Assembly: GCA_022447185.1 (NCBI GenBank)
Contig: JAKVAY010000069.1
Location: 1 to 42,592 of the forward strand
Source of the DNA: Fuerstiella sp.
GTDB lineage: Bacteria; Planctomycetota; Planctomycetia; Planctomycetales; Planctomycetaceae
Reading direction: 5' to 3'
DNA: 42,592 nucleotides
Positions 16,856-26,079 of the stretch are shown in pieces (position 1 is the stretch's first letter; each line of letters opens with the position of its first letter). The position numbers were made by a program, and so were the translations under genes. Under the pieces are notes generated by a model that was not told the origin of the DNA, did no database searches, and was given only the letters and a program-made list of their open reading frames with translations.

Positions 16856-18292
16856 GTGATCAATCTTGGAAGCTTTCGTACCGGATCGTGTCAGGGAATC
16901 AGCCGCCGTCCGTTTTTAAAAATCGGCACGACGCTCCCGCTGGCTTACGGGCTGTCAAACGCTGGACAACTGGCCAGTGCAGCAGAATCCGCCAAAGCGA
17001 AGTCGGTATTGCTGATCTGGCTATGGGGAGCACCCAGCCATCTGGATCTGTGCGACCCCAAACCACATGCTCCCGTTGAGTATCGAGGTCCGTTTACCAC
17101 GATTCAAACACGGATACCAGGCGTCAACTTCACCGAACTTCTGCCGCGACTTGCCGATCGCAGCGACCGATTTTCGCTCGTTCGATCGAATATCAATTTC
17201 AATGGAGACCATTTTGGGGGTGGCCGAATTTCGCTCTCCGGTGCACCGGAAGACGGCCTGAAAGAGGTCCCTCCAAATTTTGGATCCATCCTGGCCCGGC
17301 ACCGGAATTCCACTGGCCTGCCTGGATTTGTCTCGCTTGCTCGTGGTTTGCTCGGCAGCACGGACGGCTCGCTGTTGCAGGGCTACGGAGGCGGCCCCTG
17401 GGGAATTGGCTACGATCCATTCATGGTCAGTTGCTCACCATTGGGCGATGTGGCGATTCCTCAGTTGAACCTTCTCGAGGGGCTGACACCCACGCGTCTT
17501 TCGGAACGACGAACACTCCTTCGGGAACTTGACCACGTCAAACGATTCGTTGATTCAGACGCAAATGATGTTACTGCGTCACGTCAGCAGGAGGTCAAAC
17601 AGGACCGGCTCCGCGATCTCGATCGTCTCCGACAGATCCACCTTTCATCCACCGACGACGTTGAAAAATGGGACGTCTCCTCTCGGCGAGCGTATGAACT
17701 TCTGACATCCGGCGCTGCGTCAAACGCTTTTGATCTGTCCCGTGAATCGGCCGCAGTTCGTGCGGATTACGGACAAACCGAATTCGGTCAAAGTTGTCTG
17801 CTGGGTCGGCGTCTCGTGGAAGCAGGTGTCCCTTATGTCCAGGTCAACTGGAGTCAGACACTGGAAGTGCACTATCCGAACAGCGACAACGGCTGGGATA
17901 CACATGCCGACAATTTTGAATTGTTATCGGACTGGCATGGTCCGCTGCTGGATCGTGTCCTGCCAACCCTGCTGGACGATCTGGAACAGCGGGGCCTGCT
18001 CGAAACCACGCTTGTTGTCTGTCTGGGTGAGTTTGGCCGAACGCCGCGGATCAACGATATTGGATCACGCGACCACTGGCCTCAGTGCTATTTTTCGATC
18101 TGGGCAGGAGCCGGAATCAAACCAGGACGGGTCATCGGCGAAAGTGATCCACTGGGTCAGTTTCCCTTAACGAATCCCGTACCACCGGCCATGGTGGGTA
18201 CAACGATCCTTGATCTTGCCGGTGTCAGTACGGAAGCACGAGCGGAATTAAAAGTACTGGAAGGGGGACGCCTGATCGATGGACTCCTTTGA
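16856..18292 (+). CDS. Second DUF1501 protein, Tat-exported
   Basis: A 478-residue protein starting with GTG at 16856. A twin-arginine motif SRRPFLKIG (about residues 16-24) and a hydrophobic stretch form a Tat signal. The DUF1501 core follows: LLIWLWGAPSHLDLCDPKP, FTELLPRLADRSDRFSLVRS, NGWDTHADNF, LVVCLGEFGRTPRIN and RDHWPQCYFSIWAGAG. It differs from the DUF1501 at 12335 and is not adjacent to its own DUF1549/1553 partner. Instead its end overlaps a beta-propeller gene by 14 bases, so the two are probably translationally coupled. The only PSD1 gene nearby is divergent, about 420 bases upstream. Confidence 0.93.
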   Translation: MINLGSFRTGSCQGISRRPFLKIGTTLPLAYGLSNAGQLASAAESAKAKSVLLIWLWGAPSHLDLCDPKPHAPVEYRGPFTTIQTRIPGVNFTELLPRLADRSDRFSLVRSNINFNGDHFGGGRISLSGAPEDGLKEVPPNFGSILARHRNSTGLPGFVSLARGLLGSTDGSLLQGYGGGPWGIGYDPFMVSCSPLGDVAIPQLNLLEGLTPTRLSERRTLLRELDHVKRFVDSDANDVTASRQQEVKQDRLRDLDRLRQIHLSSTDDVEKWDVSSRRAYELLTSGAASNAFDLSRESAAVRADYGQTEFGQSCLLGRRLVEAGVPYVQVNWSQTLEVHYPNSDNGWDTHADNFELLSDWHGPLLDRVLPTLLDDLEQRGLLETTLVVCLGEFGRTPRINDIGSRDHWPQCYFSIWAGAGIKPGRVIGESDPLGQFPLTNPVPPAMVGTTILDLAGVSTEARAELKVLEGGRLIDGLL

Positions 18293-19091
18293 GCGACTGA
18301 CAAACGATGGAACGATGAAACTTGCCCCGGCCTTTGTTGCGGACGGCAGCGCGATCATCTTTTCCGGTCACGATGTTCCCCGTCAGGTATCGCTCATGCA
18401 ATTGAAGCTTTCCGACGGCTCACAGAAACGACTGTTTCCATCCATCAACGCACACCAGCTGGATGCAGCGTTTTCCACCGACGGACGATTTCAGTGCTTT
18501 GCGATGTCGACAGGAAGTCCTCAGACTGTCCTGGTGATCAAAGATACGCGTGAACAAAAGGAATTTCAGTTTCGGCCGATTGGTGCTCGAAGTACAGCAC
18601 GCAGTCCGAAGTTCACCCCGGATCAGAAACGGATTATCTTTACACTATCGTCGGATGGTGGTCGGCAAATTGCGTCTGTCAACAATCAGGGACAGGATCT
18701 CAGAAAACTGACGCAGTCAAACAGTATCAACCGTGAGCCTTCGGTATCGCCGGACGGGCGGAAAATCGCTTTCAGCTCAAGTCGAAGGGGAAGCTTCGAT
18801 ATCTACGTGATGAACATCGACGGTGGTGATGTTCACCGATTGACGGATGGCCGGTTCCGCGACCTAAGACCTGCCTGGTCACCTGACGGAAAACGTATCG
18901 CGTTCACGAGTGCTCGTGACGGCAACCTGGAAATCTACATCATGCTGGCCGACGGCTCGAATCAAATGCGGGTGACTGACCATCCCGAACGCGATGACTA
19001 CCCCACATGGCACCCTGACGGCCGAAGACTGCTCAGCGTCTCAGAACGCAATGGCCAGTTCGATCTCTTTCTGAGAGACGTTTCTGTCTGA
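18279..19091 (+). CDS. TolB/PD40-type beta-propeller protein
   Basis: A 270-residue protein made of TolB-like PD40 repeats. Clear copies include REPSVSPDGRKIAFSSSRRG, RPAWSPDGKRIAFTSARDG and YPTWHPDGRRLLSVSERNG, with weaker ones towards the N-terminus. Six blades of a propeller would fit the length. PD40 propellers usually bind proteins or small ligands outside the cytoplasm. No signal peptide or membrane anchor is visible, even though the overlapping upstream DUF1501 is Tat-exported. Either it stays in the cytoplasm, or it is carried out as a partner of the DUF1501 protein. The ATG is at 18279, within the last codons of the preceding gene. Confidence 0.88.
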   Translation: MDSFERLTNDGTMKLAPAFVADGSAIIFSGHDVPRQVSLMQLKLSDGSQKRLFPSINAHQLDAAFSTDGRFQCFAMSTGSPQTVLVIKDTREQKEFQFRPIGARSTARSPKFTPDQKRIIFTLSSDGGRQIASVNNQGQDLRKLTQSNSINREPSVSPDGRKIAFSSSRRGSFDIYVMNIDGGDVHRLTDGRFRDLRPAWSPDGKRIAFTSARDGNLEIYIMLADGSNQMRVTDHPERDDYPTWHPDGRRLLSVSERNGQFDLFLRDVSV

Positions 19092-19245
19092 CGCACAGCA
19101 ACAACTGTCCGCAGACGGTTGACCTGACGAACACCGACGAGTCGCTGAATGACAGACCTGTCCATTCACACCAGGATCCATAAAGAAACGACGCACACAG
19201 GAACTCCTGATCCTGGAAGCTCGACACAGACCCCAGCGAACCAGA

Positions 19246-19470
19246 TCAGTCATCTGCCGGGGCATTGGCCCTGGTAACTTTGACCATCTCGCGAGTAATC
19301 GCAAAAATCAACATCGTGGTTCCGAAGAGAGTCGCGATCGTCCACCATACTTCCATCTTTGATGCGACCCCCAAAGGATCGCCCCAGATCCGCAACAACA
19401 CCATCACGGCCGACACCAGGATCATGACAATTACTGGCGACCGCACTGAATTTATAGGCCTTCTGAGCAT
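19246..19470 (-). CDS. Small two-helix membrane protein
   Basis: A 74-residue protein with two hydrophobic helices (about residues 12-30 and 42-60) separated by a short polar loop, and charged ends. A competing frame on the same strand starts 4 bases upstream, but its translation lacks membrane character. The hydrophobic pattern favours this frame. No family recognised. It is convergent with the propeller gene and divergent from the enolase gene. Confidence 0.5.
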   Translation of the reverse strand: MLRRPINSVRSPVIVMILVSAVMVLLRIWGDPLGVASKMEVWWTIATLFGTTMLIFAITREMVKVTRANAPADD

Positions 19471-19991
19471 TCATTGGTCACCCTTAACAAAGGTACGTGT
19501 GATCCCGCTCCGAATCTATTTTTAGTTTAAATGTTTCCCTGTCGTTCGGCAAATTAACTGCGGCGACTTCAAGCAATCGGTCGATTCAGTTGCGCGGCGC
19601 ACGCGATCTGTGTATGTCGTCTTCAGGGGTCTTCAGGAACAACCTGGTACGCCATGTGCGTTGCCTGACCTGGTTGATTACCAACAGCCATCTCCGCACC
19701 AATGAAGAAGGCGGGACCGCTAACAATGCTCAAGCTGCTTCAGGACAGGCCCAGATAAGGCTACGAACCAGTCAAAGCACTAAAGCGGCAAGACACTTGA
19801 ATCTTTGTCACCCGAATGCGAAAAATCGGAGCGGCGACAGCGGCGTCCATCGCTGCCTCGCCAAAAGCCATGTATCTGCCTGCCTCGGTACAACACCCCG
19901 TGGCATCCTTCCGCTATTCGTCGCCGCGAAGGAGAGTTTTCTCAGAATGACTCGGGCAAGACGCAGGACACGTCCTATACGGGAGTAGTTG
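19471..19991. other. Intergenic region upstream of the enolase gene
   Basis: No convincing gene. A 44-codon open frame (ATG at 19816) with an Ala-rich start lies just upstream of the enolase but lacks a usual ribosome-binding site. AAGGAGAG at about 19930 is far from any start. Confidence 0.3.
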
Positions 19992-21158
19992 ATGAAAATC
20001 ACCGATGTGAACGCCTATGTCGTCGTGCCTGATTACGGGTCGCTGAGTAACGACACCAGCGACTGGCAGTGGACATTCGTGACGATTGACACTGATGAAG
20101 GGTTGCAGGGGTGGGGTGAGGCATCCAGTGTTCCACGAAATGCGTCACTGCTCACCGGAGCCGGTATCCGCGCGGTGCGCGAGGCGCTCGTCGGAGAGAA
20201 TCCCGCTGACATCGAACGGCTTTGGCACAAACTCTATCGGCGTTATACCTATCTTGGGTCACGCGGATTCCCCAGCACAATCGTCAGCGGCGTCGACATT
20301 GCACTCTGGGATTTGAAAGGCAAGGCGCTCAACAGACCGATCTATGATCTTCTTGGCGGAACGTTCCGTGACAGCGTTCGTGTTTACGCCAATGCCTGGT
20401 TTGGCGGTTGCAACTCTGCCGAGCAGTTTGCTGCGGCCGCCAAAGCCACCATCGATGCTGGTCATGACGCTCTGAAACTGGACCCGTTTCTGGAAATGAG
20501 CCCATTCCATACGGGATATGTGGACGGTCAAATTTCACCTGCCGGTGAGGAACAGGGCTGCGAGATCGTCGCAGCGATCCGTAGCGCTGTAGGCACTCAG
20601 GTTGAAATCCTGATCGATGCGCACGGGCACTTCAACGTTCCCACCGCCGTGCGGCTTGCCAACCGTCTGCACGACGAATCACAGATTGGCTGGTTTGAAG
20701 AACCAGTACCTCCGGAAAGTTATGGGGCGCTCCACCAGGTGCGTGAACAGGTCACTGCTCCCATCTGCGTCGGCGAGCGTCTGTTTACCCGCTTTGACTT
20801 TGTACCGGTCTTTGAGCAGCGCCTGGCCGACTTCATCATGCCGGACGTCGTCTGGACGGGTGGGATTTCGGAGTTGAAAAAAATAGCTGGCATGGCTGAA
20901 GCACACTACATTCCAATCAGTCCGCACAATGCTCAAGGGCCCGGTCAAATTCTGGCCGGAGCTCATGTGTCGATGACCGTACCCAACTTCTACCGACTGG
21001 AACATGCCATCAGCTGCAAGGGTTCTTACGACAGTTTTCTAAAGAGTCCGCTGCAATGGGACGGCAACGTCATTCAACTGTCGGATCGTCCGGGACTGGG
21101 AGTGGACCTGGACATGTCAAAGATCCGCGCAAAGCTTCATCCGGAATGGAGCAGCTGA
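19992..21158 (+). CDS. Enolase-superfamily sugar-acid dehydratase (galactonate dehydratase-like)
   Basis: A 388-residue mandelate racemase/muconate lactonizing enzyme family protein. The ATG at 19992 is preferred over the adjacent TTG. The capping domain (about 1-125) is followed by the barrel. The catalytic set is KLD (Lys162, Asp164), DAH (Asp209, His211), metal ligands Glu236 in WFEEP and Glu262 in VGERLFTRFDF, and the His-Asp pair Asp285 and His312 (SPHN). The D-x-H in place of the usual D-x-N, together with KxD, is typical of D-galactonate and related sugar-acid dehydratases, which remove water to give 2-keto-3-deoxy acids. No signal peptide, so cytoplasmic. The exact sugar acid is not determined. 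Confidence 0.9.
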   Translation: MKITDVNAYVVVPDYGSLSNDTSDWQWTFVTIDTDEGLQGWGEASSVPRNASLLTGAGIRAVREALVGENPADIERLWHKLYRRYTYLGSRGFPSTIVSGVDIALWDLKGKALNRPIYDLLGGTFRDSVRVYANAWFGGCNSAEQFAAAAKATIDAGHDALKLDPFLEMSPFHTGYVDGQISPAGEEQGCEIVAAIRSAVGTQVEILIDAHGHFNVPTAVRLANRLHDESQIGWFEEPVPPESYGALHQVREQVTAPICVGERLFTRFDFVPVFEQRLADFIMPDVVWTGGISELKKIAGMAEAHYIPISPHNAQGPGQILAGAHVSMTVPNFYRLEHAISCKGSYDSFLKSPLQWDGNVIQLSDRPGLGVDLDMSKIRAKLHPEWSS

Positions 21159-21471
21159 GCACAATTCGTCGGGCACCTGAGGTCAACCGGAACACAGCCG
21201 TTCAGTCCGTTCAGCGTGCCTGAAGAAAGTTGTGTGACAGAATTAACAGAGCAACACGCTGGTCAGACAGGTGATTCCGTACACAGGCGAACGGGTCCAT
21301 CCGGTGACGCTGACCGTGAACCAAGAAAAGGGGCGAGCCACCGTGCGGGATTGGTGACTCGCCCAATTGGAAACGCTGGCAAATTCGCAGAAGACAGCAT
21401 CGACTCAGGAGGAGGAAGTCAAGCTGACAGGAACGCGGGTCAACAAGTGACTCGTGTCCTCCGCGCCGGAA
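21159..21471. other. Intergenic region between convergent genes
   Basis: Apart from the hairpin at 21331-21364, nothing recognisable is seen. Confidence 0.3.
21331..21364. terminator. Hairpin between convergent genes
   Basis: GGGCGAG (21331-21337) pairs with CTCGCCC (21358-21364) and CACC (21339-21342) with GGTG (21353-21356), with one mismatch and a ten-base loop. It lies about 170 bases after the enolase stop and before the convergent peptidase gene. It probably terminates one or both. No clear T run. Confidence 0.5.
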
Positions 21472-22746
21472 TCAGAACAATTCCATCTGCCCCGGGAATC
21501 CGGCCCATTGCGGGGTAGAACCGGTTTCCTCGCTGCGTTTCCAGAAGAGGCCCGCGCCGGAAAAAATTTGCCGATTAAAAGATCGGTCATGATGATGTGT
21601 CGGCTGAAACCGGGTTCCTTCTGTGAACGGTATGGACTTTTTACTTTTAGTCGCTGAATCCTCGTCAATCGCTGCGTGTTGTGATCCGTCCGACAAAGAA
21701 CGGTGTCGTTTGACGGCTGATGTCGACGATGAATGATGTGTGGGCGCCCTCACTCTGTATCGACGGTCTCGCTTGAACGCAGCCAGTTCGCGGGAAGCGT
21801 CCCGACCGGCCCTGCGCGCAGGATTTTCGGATTTCCGCGATGACGAGCGACGGTCAGCACCTGCTGTCTGCCGGGCACGATCCTTCTCGGGATTTTGTCC
21901 ACGAACAGCGCCGGATGACCTGCGCTGCCGATCGATATCAGGCTTTGCAGCATCAAGTGCCTCTGTGACCTGCATTGTGATTGCTTCTTCCGGCGACGTT
22001 CCATACCGCGGCATTCCCGCAATCACCCAGCTGCGCCAATCCACTTCCAGCGCATCCACACCCTTGTGGTTGTAGTGTTTACGGATCGCAGCTTCCCAGC
22101 GGCCGCCACGTGCATCGTGCAGAAATTTCAGATACGTCTCCCGACCTTCCTGCTGCATGAGAAAGTCGACCAGTCCAAATCCCTCTGCATAGAGAATCAG
22201 CATGGGCCGATGTCCCGTTGGATACCTTTTCATACTGAGTAACTTTCGCAGTGGAATGAATTCCCGACGACTTCTGACAACATTTTGCAGCAGGCCCAGC
22301 TGCAACTGCTGCTCGGAACGATGCTCGAACAGTGTGGATGCGCCCTCGTCTGCCCAGCGTGGAAGCGGACGGCGAAAATAACTGGCAAAAACTGTGTGAT
22401 TCACCTCGTGCGGGAGCACAGAGTCCAGAATGCGTTCCGAACTGCCCTGAACCATCATTTTCCAGTTCATGACCTCCGTACCCACAAACTGAAATGTGGT
22501 CTGGCCCGCAGCGCCCAGAGAACCCGAACGCACGTTGATCGTACAGGGGTGCGACCAGTTCTTCAGTGTCCTGCCAGTCCAGAAAATCGCCAAACGTCGA
22601 CGATACTGTTCGGCAGCCTCTGCAACCGACCTGGCTTCTTCAGCGCTGGTGGCCGTCGCAATGAAGTTACGGGTGCGGTAGCTGGCACCGGTACTAATGA
22701 ACAGAGTGATCAGGATCAGTGTCACTCGAAGTATCAGAGCATCCAT
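21472..22746 (-). CDS. Gluzincin-type metallopeptidase with disordered basic tail
   Basis: A 424-residue protein. The ATG at 22746 is chosen because it opens a hydrophobic signal or anchor segment (residues 3-22); the frame is open 43 codons further up but without family character. The zinc site is HEVNH (His113, Glu114, His117) with the third ligand Glu134 in WADEGAS, the spacing of gluzincins such as peptidase MA-like and DUF1570 proteins. The catalytic domain covers about 30-290. From about 290 to the end the sequence is rich in Arg, Ser, Lys and His, with no folded look. Probably exported or membrane-anchored. The protease substrate is unknown. Confidence 0.82.
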   Translation of the reverse strand: MDALILRVTLILITLFISTGASYRTRNFIATATSAEEARSVAEAAEQYRRRLAIFWTGRTLKNWSHPCTINVRSGSLGAAGQTTFQFVGTEVMNWKMMVQGSSERILDSVLPHEVNHTVFASYFRRPLPRWADEGASTLFEHRSEQQLQLGLLQNVVRSRREFIPLRKLLSMKRYPTGHRPMLILYAEGFGLVDFLMQQEGRETYLKFLHDARGGRWEAAIRKHYNHKGVDALEVDWRSWVIAGMPRYGTSPEEAITMQVTEALDAAKPDIDRQRRSSGAVRGQNPEKDRARQTAGADRRSSSRKSENPARRAGRDASRELAAFKRDRRYRVRAPTHHSSSTSAVKRHRSLSDGSQHAAIDEDSATKSKKSIPFTEGTRFQPTHHHDRSFNRQIFSGAGLFWKRSEETGSTPQWAGFPGQMELF

Positions 22747-23158
22747 GCTCAGTCCGTCATAATGTCTCAGTTCGAAGTCACAGCAGTGGATCCTTCCACT
22801 GCCCGTGTGAGAACAACCGGCTGCAAATGCCGATCCAAACGCGGCATTCGGCTGGAATTGATCCAGACACAGCACTTAACCGATATCTGCGAAACAGGTT
22901 ACGAAGATTTTTGTCCCTGTCGATTCCCACCCGCTGACCAGAATCGTGATTGCAATTCCTACAAATTCAGCTCTCAATTGTTGTTTCTGCACGGCCGCAA
23001 ACCCTGATTGTGGCCGAACAGTCACAGCGGCTGCTGCAATGATTCGGTTCAGGCAGAATCCAACACGCTCTTCGGAATCCCGAGTGCATCGACTGCAAGT
23101 CAGACGATGAACATTCTGCTGCCCGTCACAACCTCAAAATTAGCGTGCTGCTGTAACC
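22747..23158. other. Intergenic region between divergent genes
   Basis: It separates the peptidase (minus) from the membrane protein at 23159 (plus). No gene or clear promoter recognised. Confidence 0.3.
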
Positions 23159-23566
23159 ATGATTGTCATCATCCTGCTGGTGATCCTCTTAACCTGCTGG
23201 AGCCTTTGGGGTCTGTGTGTCGGTGAGTCAACTAACATCCGCTGGATTCGCCAATGGTGCGGAGGAATCTTCGTCCTTATGGTTGCTCTTCTGTCCCTGG
23301 GTACAGGTTTCCTGATCGCGCGAACGATGGAACGGTCATCCGCCAGACGTGATGCATTTACGGCGTTGCAGTTGATCGCCGACCGTATTGAAGCCGGAAA
23401 TTCTCAGTTAGTTGTCCGAAAAATCCGAGCGCTCGATCACCGGGGTGACCCGGACGCCGACGCGTATGATCTGCTCACAGAACTTCCTGAATTTGTGACT
23501 GAACTCCGGCTGACACCACAGTCTGCCAGGATCGCAAATGATAAATCGGCATCATTGCGCCGGTGA
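23159..23566 (+). CDS. Small two-helix membrane protein with cytoplasmic tail
   Basis: A 135-residue protein with two hydrophobic helices (about 1-20 and 35-54) and an 80-residue polar, helical C-terminal domain containing ALQLIADRIEAGNSQLVVRK. No family recognised. The organised membrane pattern and a natural amino-acid composition support a real gene. It precedes the PAP2 gene on the same strand by about 200 bases. Confidence 0.65.
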   Translation: MIVIILLVILLTCWSLWGLCVGESTNIRWIRQWCGGIFVLMVALLSLGTGFLIARTMERSSARRDAFTALQLIADRIEAGNSQLVVRKIRALDHRGDPDADAYDLLTELPEFVTELRLTPQSARIANDKSASLRR

Positions 23567-23761
23567 GGCCAGCTGAACAATCGTTGCAATTGAACCAACG
23601 GTCATCGTAACCATGACCGTCTGTTGATTTGCCACAATACGAAACAGCCAGCAAGCTATGTTGAGTTCAGACATCATTCTGTTCTCAGCGGTCCAGCCTC
23701 GTCGAGTGAGCTCATTAAAGTGTCAGTGACCGTAGCGGCAAATACGATTCGCAGTCCATCG

Positions 23762-24700
23762 ATGAGACTGAATCTGTTGATCATTGCATGGACAGGCGTG
23801 GCCGCATTTAGTCTGTTGGTGCATCACCAAATGACATTTGAGTTCAGTTCTGCAGCCACCGCAGTAGGAACCATTTTTCTGCTGACCCCGTTCGCCGTTA
23901 TTTTTGAACGCCGAGGCATTGCTCCATTCGTAAATCTGCTGACAGGTTTCCTGTGCATGGTGGCCTTCAACGTCTTTCTTTCGATCCTGACTTACGCTGG
24001 AACACCGCTCAATGCACCACTGGCAGACAGGTGGCTGAAGGCCTGCGACGCACGACTTGGGATTCATCTGCCGTCAATCGTGGAATGGACGACGGCTCAT
24101 CCGTCGGCTAAGGCTGTCTTTGATGCGGCTTACCCTTCTGTGATGCTCTCGACACTGCTGGCACTTGTGGTCCTGGGACTCGATCAGGATCGCCGGCAGT
24201 TGCAGGCGTTTGTCCTGCAGTTCATGTTTGCCGGGCTCCTGACAACCATTATTTTCTTCCTGTGGCCGGCCGAAGGACCGTTTGCTGCTTACGGCTATGA
24301 AAGTCGGCCGGATCAGCAGCGTTTCCTGGAACACTTTCATGCATTGAGATCGGGACGATTCCATCGCGTATCACTGAATCAGCTGGAAGGGCTGATTACC
24401 TTTCCGTCTTTTCATACGGCATGGGCTCTGCTGGTGGCATGGGGATTCAGAAATCATCGCTGGTTGTGTGTGCCGATGCTGATCCTGAATGTCATGGTCG
24501 TGATATCAACGCTGACAACCGGATGGCACTACGGATGCGACGTCATCGGCGGCATCCTTGTCGCCGTGATTGCGGCATCTGCGACGCACAAACTGATCCC
24601 TTGTCTGGAATCGGCAGCACCATGCGCTCAGTTACAACTGTGCCTACAATCGGTGCCGGACTCTGCTCAACAATTGTCCGCTGACAGCTGGCGCAGGTGA
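23762..24700 (+). CDS. PAP2-family membrane phosphatase / phosphotransferase
   Basis: About 312 residues with six or so membrane helices. The start is uncertain: the frame is open to 23624. The ATG at 23762 is chosen because it directly precedes the first helix (MRLNLLIIAW), although no good ribosome-binding site is visible. The PAP2 catalytic motifs are present late in the protein: PSFHTAW (His218) and TTGWHYGCDVIGG (His256, Asp260), with AEGPFAAYG before them. This arrangement is shared by lipid phosphate phosphatases and by Aur1/Ipt1-like inositol-phosphoryl transferases. The Ser-Phe-His-Thr form favours the latter subgroup, but the substrate is not provable here. Inner-membrane enzyme of lipid metabolism. 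Confidence 0.88.
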   Translation: MRLNLLIIAWTGVAAFSLLVHHQMTFEFSSAATAVGTIFLLTPFAVIFERRGIAPFVNLLTGFLCMVAFNVFLSILTYAGTPLNAPLADRWLKACDARLGIHLPSIVEWTTAHPSAKAVFDAAYPSVMLSTLLALVVLGLDQDRRQLQAFVLQFMFAGLLTTIIFFLWPAEGPFAAYGYESRPDQQRFLEHFHALRSGRFHRVSLNQLEGLITFPSFHTAWALLVAWGFRNHRWLCVPMLILNVMVVISTLTTGWHYGCDVIGGILVAVIAASATHKLIPCLESAAPCAQLQLCLQSVPDSAQQLSADSWRR

Positions 24701-24845
24701 ATGACAGGCGGTGCACCCCGTACCGGCAAAACCGAAAACTCACAGCTTAACTGCACGGTTGTTCGAATGACATCGACAGGGACTGCACGTATTACCCCAA
24801 TGTGATAGCATTTTGATTCAATAATCGCCTAGTCGGGAAGCACAA

Positions 24846-25280
24846 ATGAAAAACAATCGTATTCAAAAACTGGCTGCCATCCTGTCTCTCGGTCTACTGA
24901 TCTCTGTTACCGGATGCAACGATCCTATACAGCTCGATCCGGCCTCACAGGTCACCACGGACAGTGGGCTTATCTACGAAATTGTGACCCAGGGAGACGG
25001 GCCCATGCCCGGACTGACTGACAGAGTAACAGTTCACTACCGCGGCACCCTCACAGATGGCACCGAGTTTGACAGTTCCTACTCCAGGGGACAGCCGGCA
25101 ACCTTTCCGGTAAACGGAGTCATCAAAGGCTGGACCGAAGCCCTGCAAATGATGCAGACCGGCTCGAAATGGAAGCTCACCATTCCGCCGTACCTGGCCT
25201 ATGGCAAAAGAGGTGCCGGACCCGACATCGGGCCAGACGCAACGCTGAACTTTGAGGTCGAACTGCTCAAGATCAACTGA
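24846..25280 (+). CDS. FKBP-type peptidyl-prolyl isomerase lipoprotein
   Basis: A 144-residue protein with a lipoprotein signal (lipobox SVTGC, Cys24) and a complete FKBP domain at about residues 40-143. Typical blocks are [19 protein letters not shown], the [12 protein letters not shown] loop and [20 protein letters not shown]. It catalyses cis-trans isomerisation of prolyl bonds in exported proteins and would be anchored to a membrane. A GGGAAG box precedes the ATG. It is a single gene with a transhydrogenase fossil downstream. Confidence 0.95.
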   Translation: MKNNRIQKLAAILSLGLLISVTGCNDPIQLDPASQVTTDSGLIYEIVTQGDGPMPGLTDRVTVHYRGTLTDGTEFDSSYSRGQPATFPVNGVIKGWTEALQMMQTGSKWKLTIPPYLAYGKRGAGPDIGPDATLNFEVELLKIN

Positions 25281-25453
25281 TCCTGGCCACCAGACACTGC
25301 AAAGATAACAGTGACCACCACGGGGAATTCAACTTGTCACGACAACCGGCAACCTGTCGTTTGTACTGGTCCGCGCGGAATTGGACCATGCGTGCTACCG
25401 CCACCAACCATTCTTTCCGGACGGCATTTCGACAGCCACTGCAACCCTCATGA

Positions 25454-25647
25454 TACACAAGGCAAACGTGGCAGTTGCTGGGCATCCATTGTTTTGGAGC
25501 CAACGCGTCCGAAATCATTCACATCGGCCAGGCCAGCATGGTGACAACAACACACTTCAGTACTTCGTCAATTCCACATTCAATTATCCGACGATGGCGG
25601 AAGCCTGTCGTGTCGCAGCGTTCAACGGACTGAATCAGCTGTTCTGA
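25454..25647 (+). pseudogene. sthA: Fossil of soluble pyridine-nucleotide transhydrogenase (SthA) C-terminus
   Basis: One frame reads [21 protein letters not shown] at 25472-25534. After a shift of frame near 25540 it continues as [20 protein letters not shown] and ends [10 protein letters not shown] with a stop at 25647. Together these match the last 60 residues of the FAD-dependent SthA/dihydrolipoamide-dehydrogenase-like dimerisation domain, where the [33 protein letters not shown] order is diagnostic. The stop before 25454 and the frameshift show it is dead. The rest of the gene is not recognisable upstream. Confidence 0.8.
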
Positions 25648-26079
25648 TCTCGAATCGTGTCTGACTCTTGTGAGTCAGCTCCTGCAGGGCATCCCTGAAT
25701 CTGTCCTATTTCCATGAACTCGAACGACCCTGGACACACGCGAAATCCTGGCAGATCATGACAATCAGCGCTCACACGGCGGATTTCTGAACAGCCGATT
25801 TTGATTCGTGGATGCGAGAGTCATGGCTAATAAGCCGGGCTTTTTAACCGATTCGACCGATCCGCTCAGATTGAATGGCAGCAGTGTTGAGGATACCACA
25901 GGATCCGTTCTAATAGACGGGCTGAGACACCCTGCGAGTCTGGTCACGACAGTCAGATCTACTGAGTGCCCTTTGTATACGGCGGAACGTTCACACGGAA
26001 GTTAACTGTCGTGAGACTGACTCCCTAAGCGACACAGCATCGTCTGTTTACGCTGCTGTTTCAATGGAATGGAACTTTT
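25648..26079. other. Intergenic region upstream of pyrG
   Basis: A perfect 7-bp hairpin with a TTGT loop (25661-25678) directly follows the SthA fossil and may be its old terminator. Otherwise no gene is seen. The pyrG promoter should lie in the right half. Confidence 0.35.

Noticed and set aside
19816..19950. A 44-codon open frame with an Ala-rich start before the enolase
   Set aside because: Too short, no clear ribosome-binding site, and no hydrophobic core long enough for a signal peptide.
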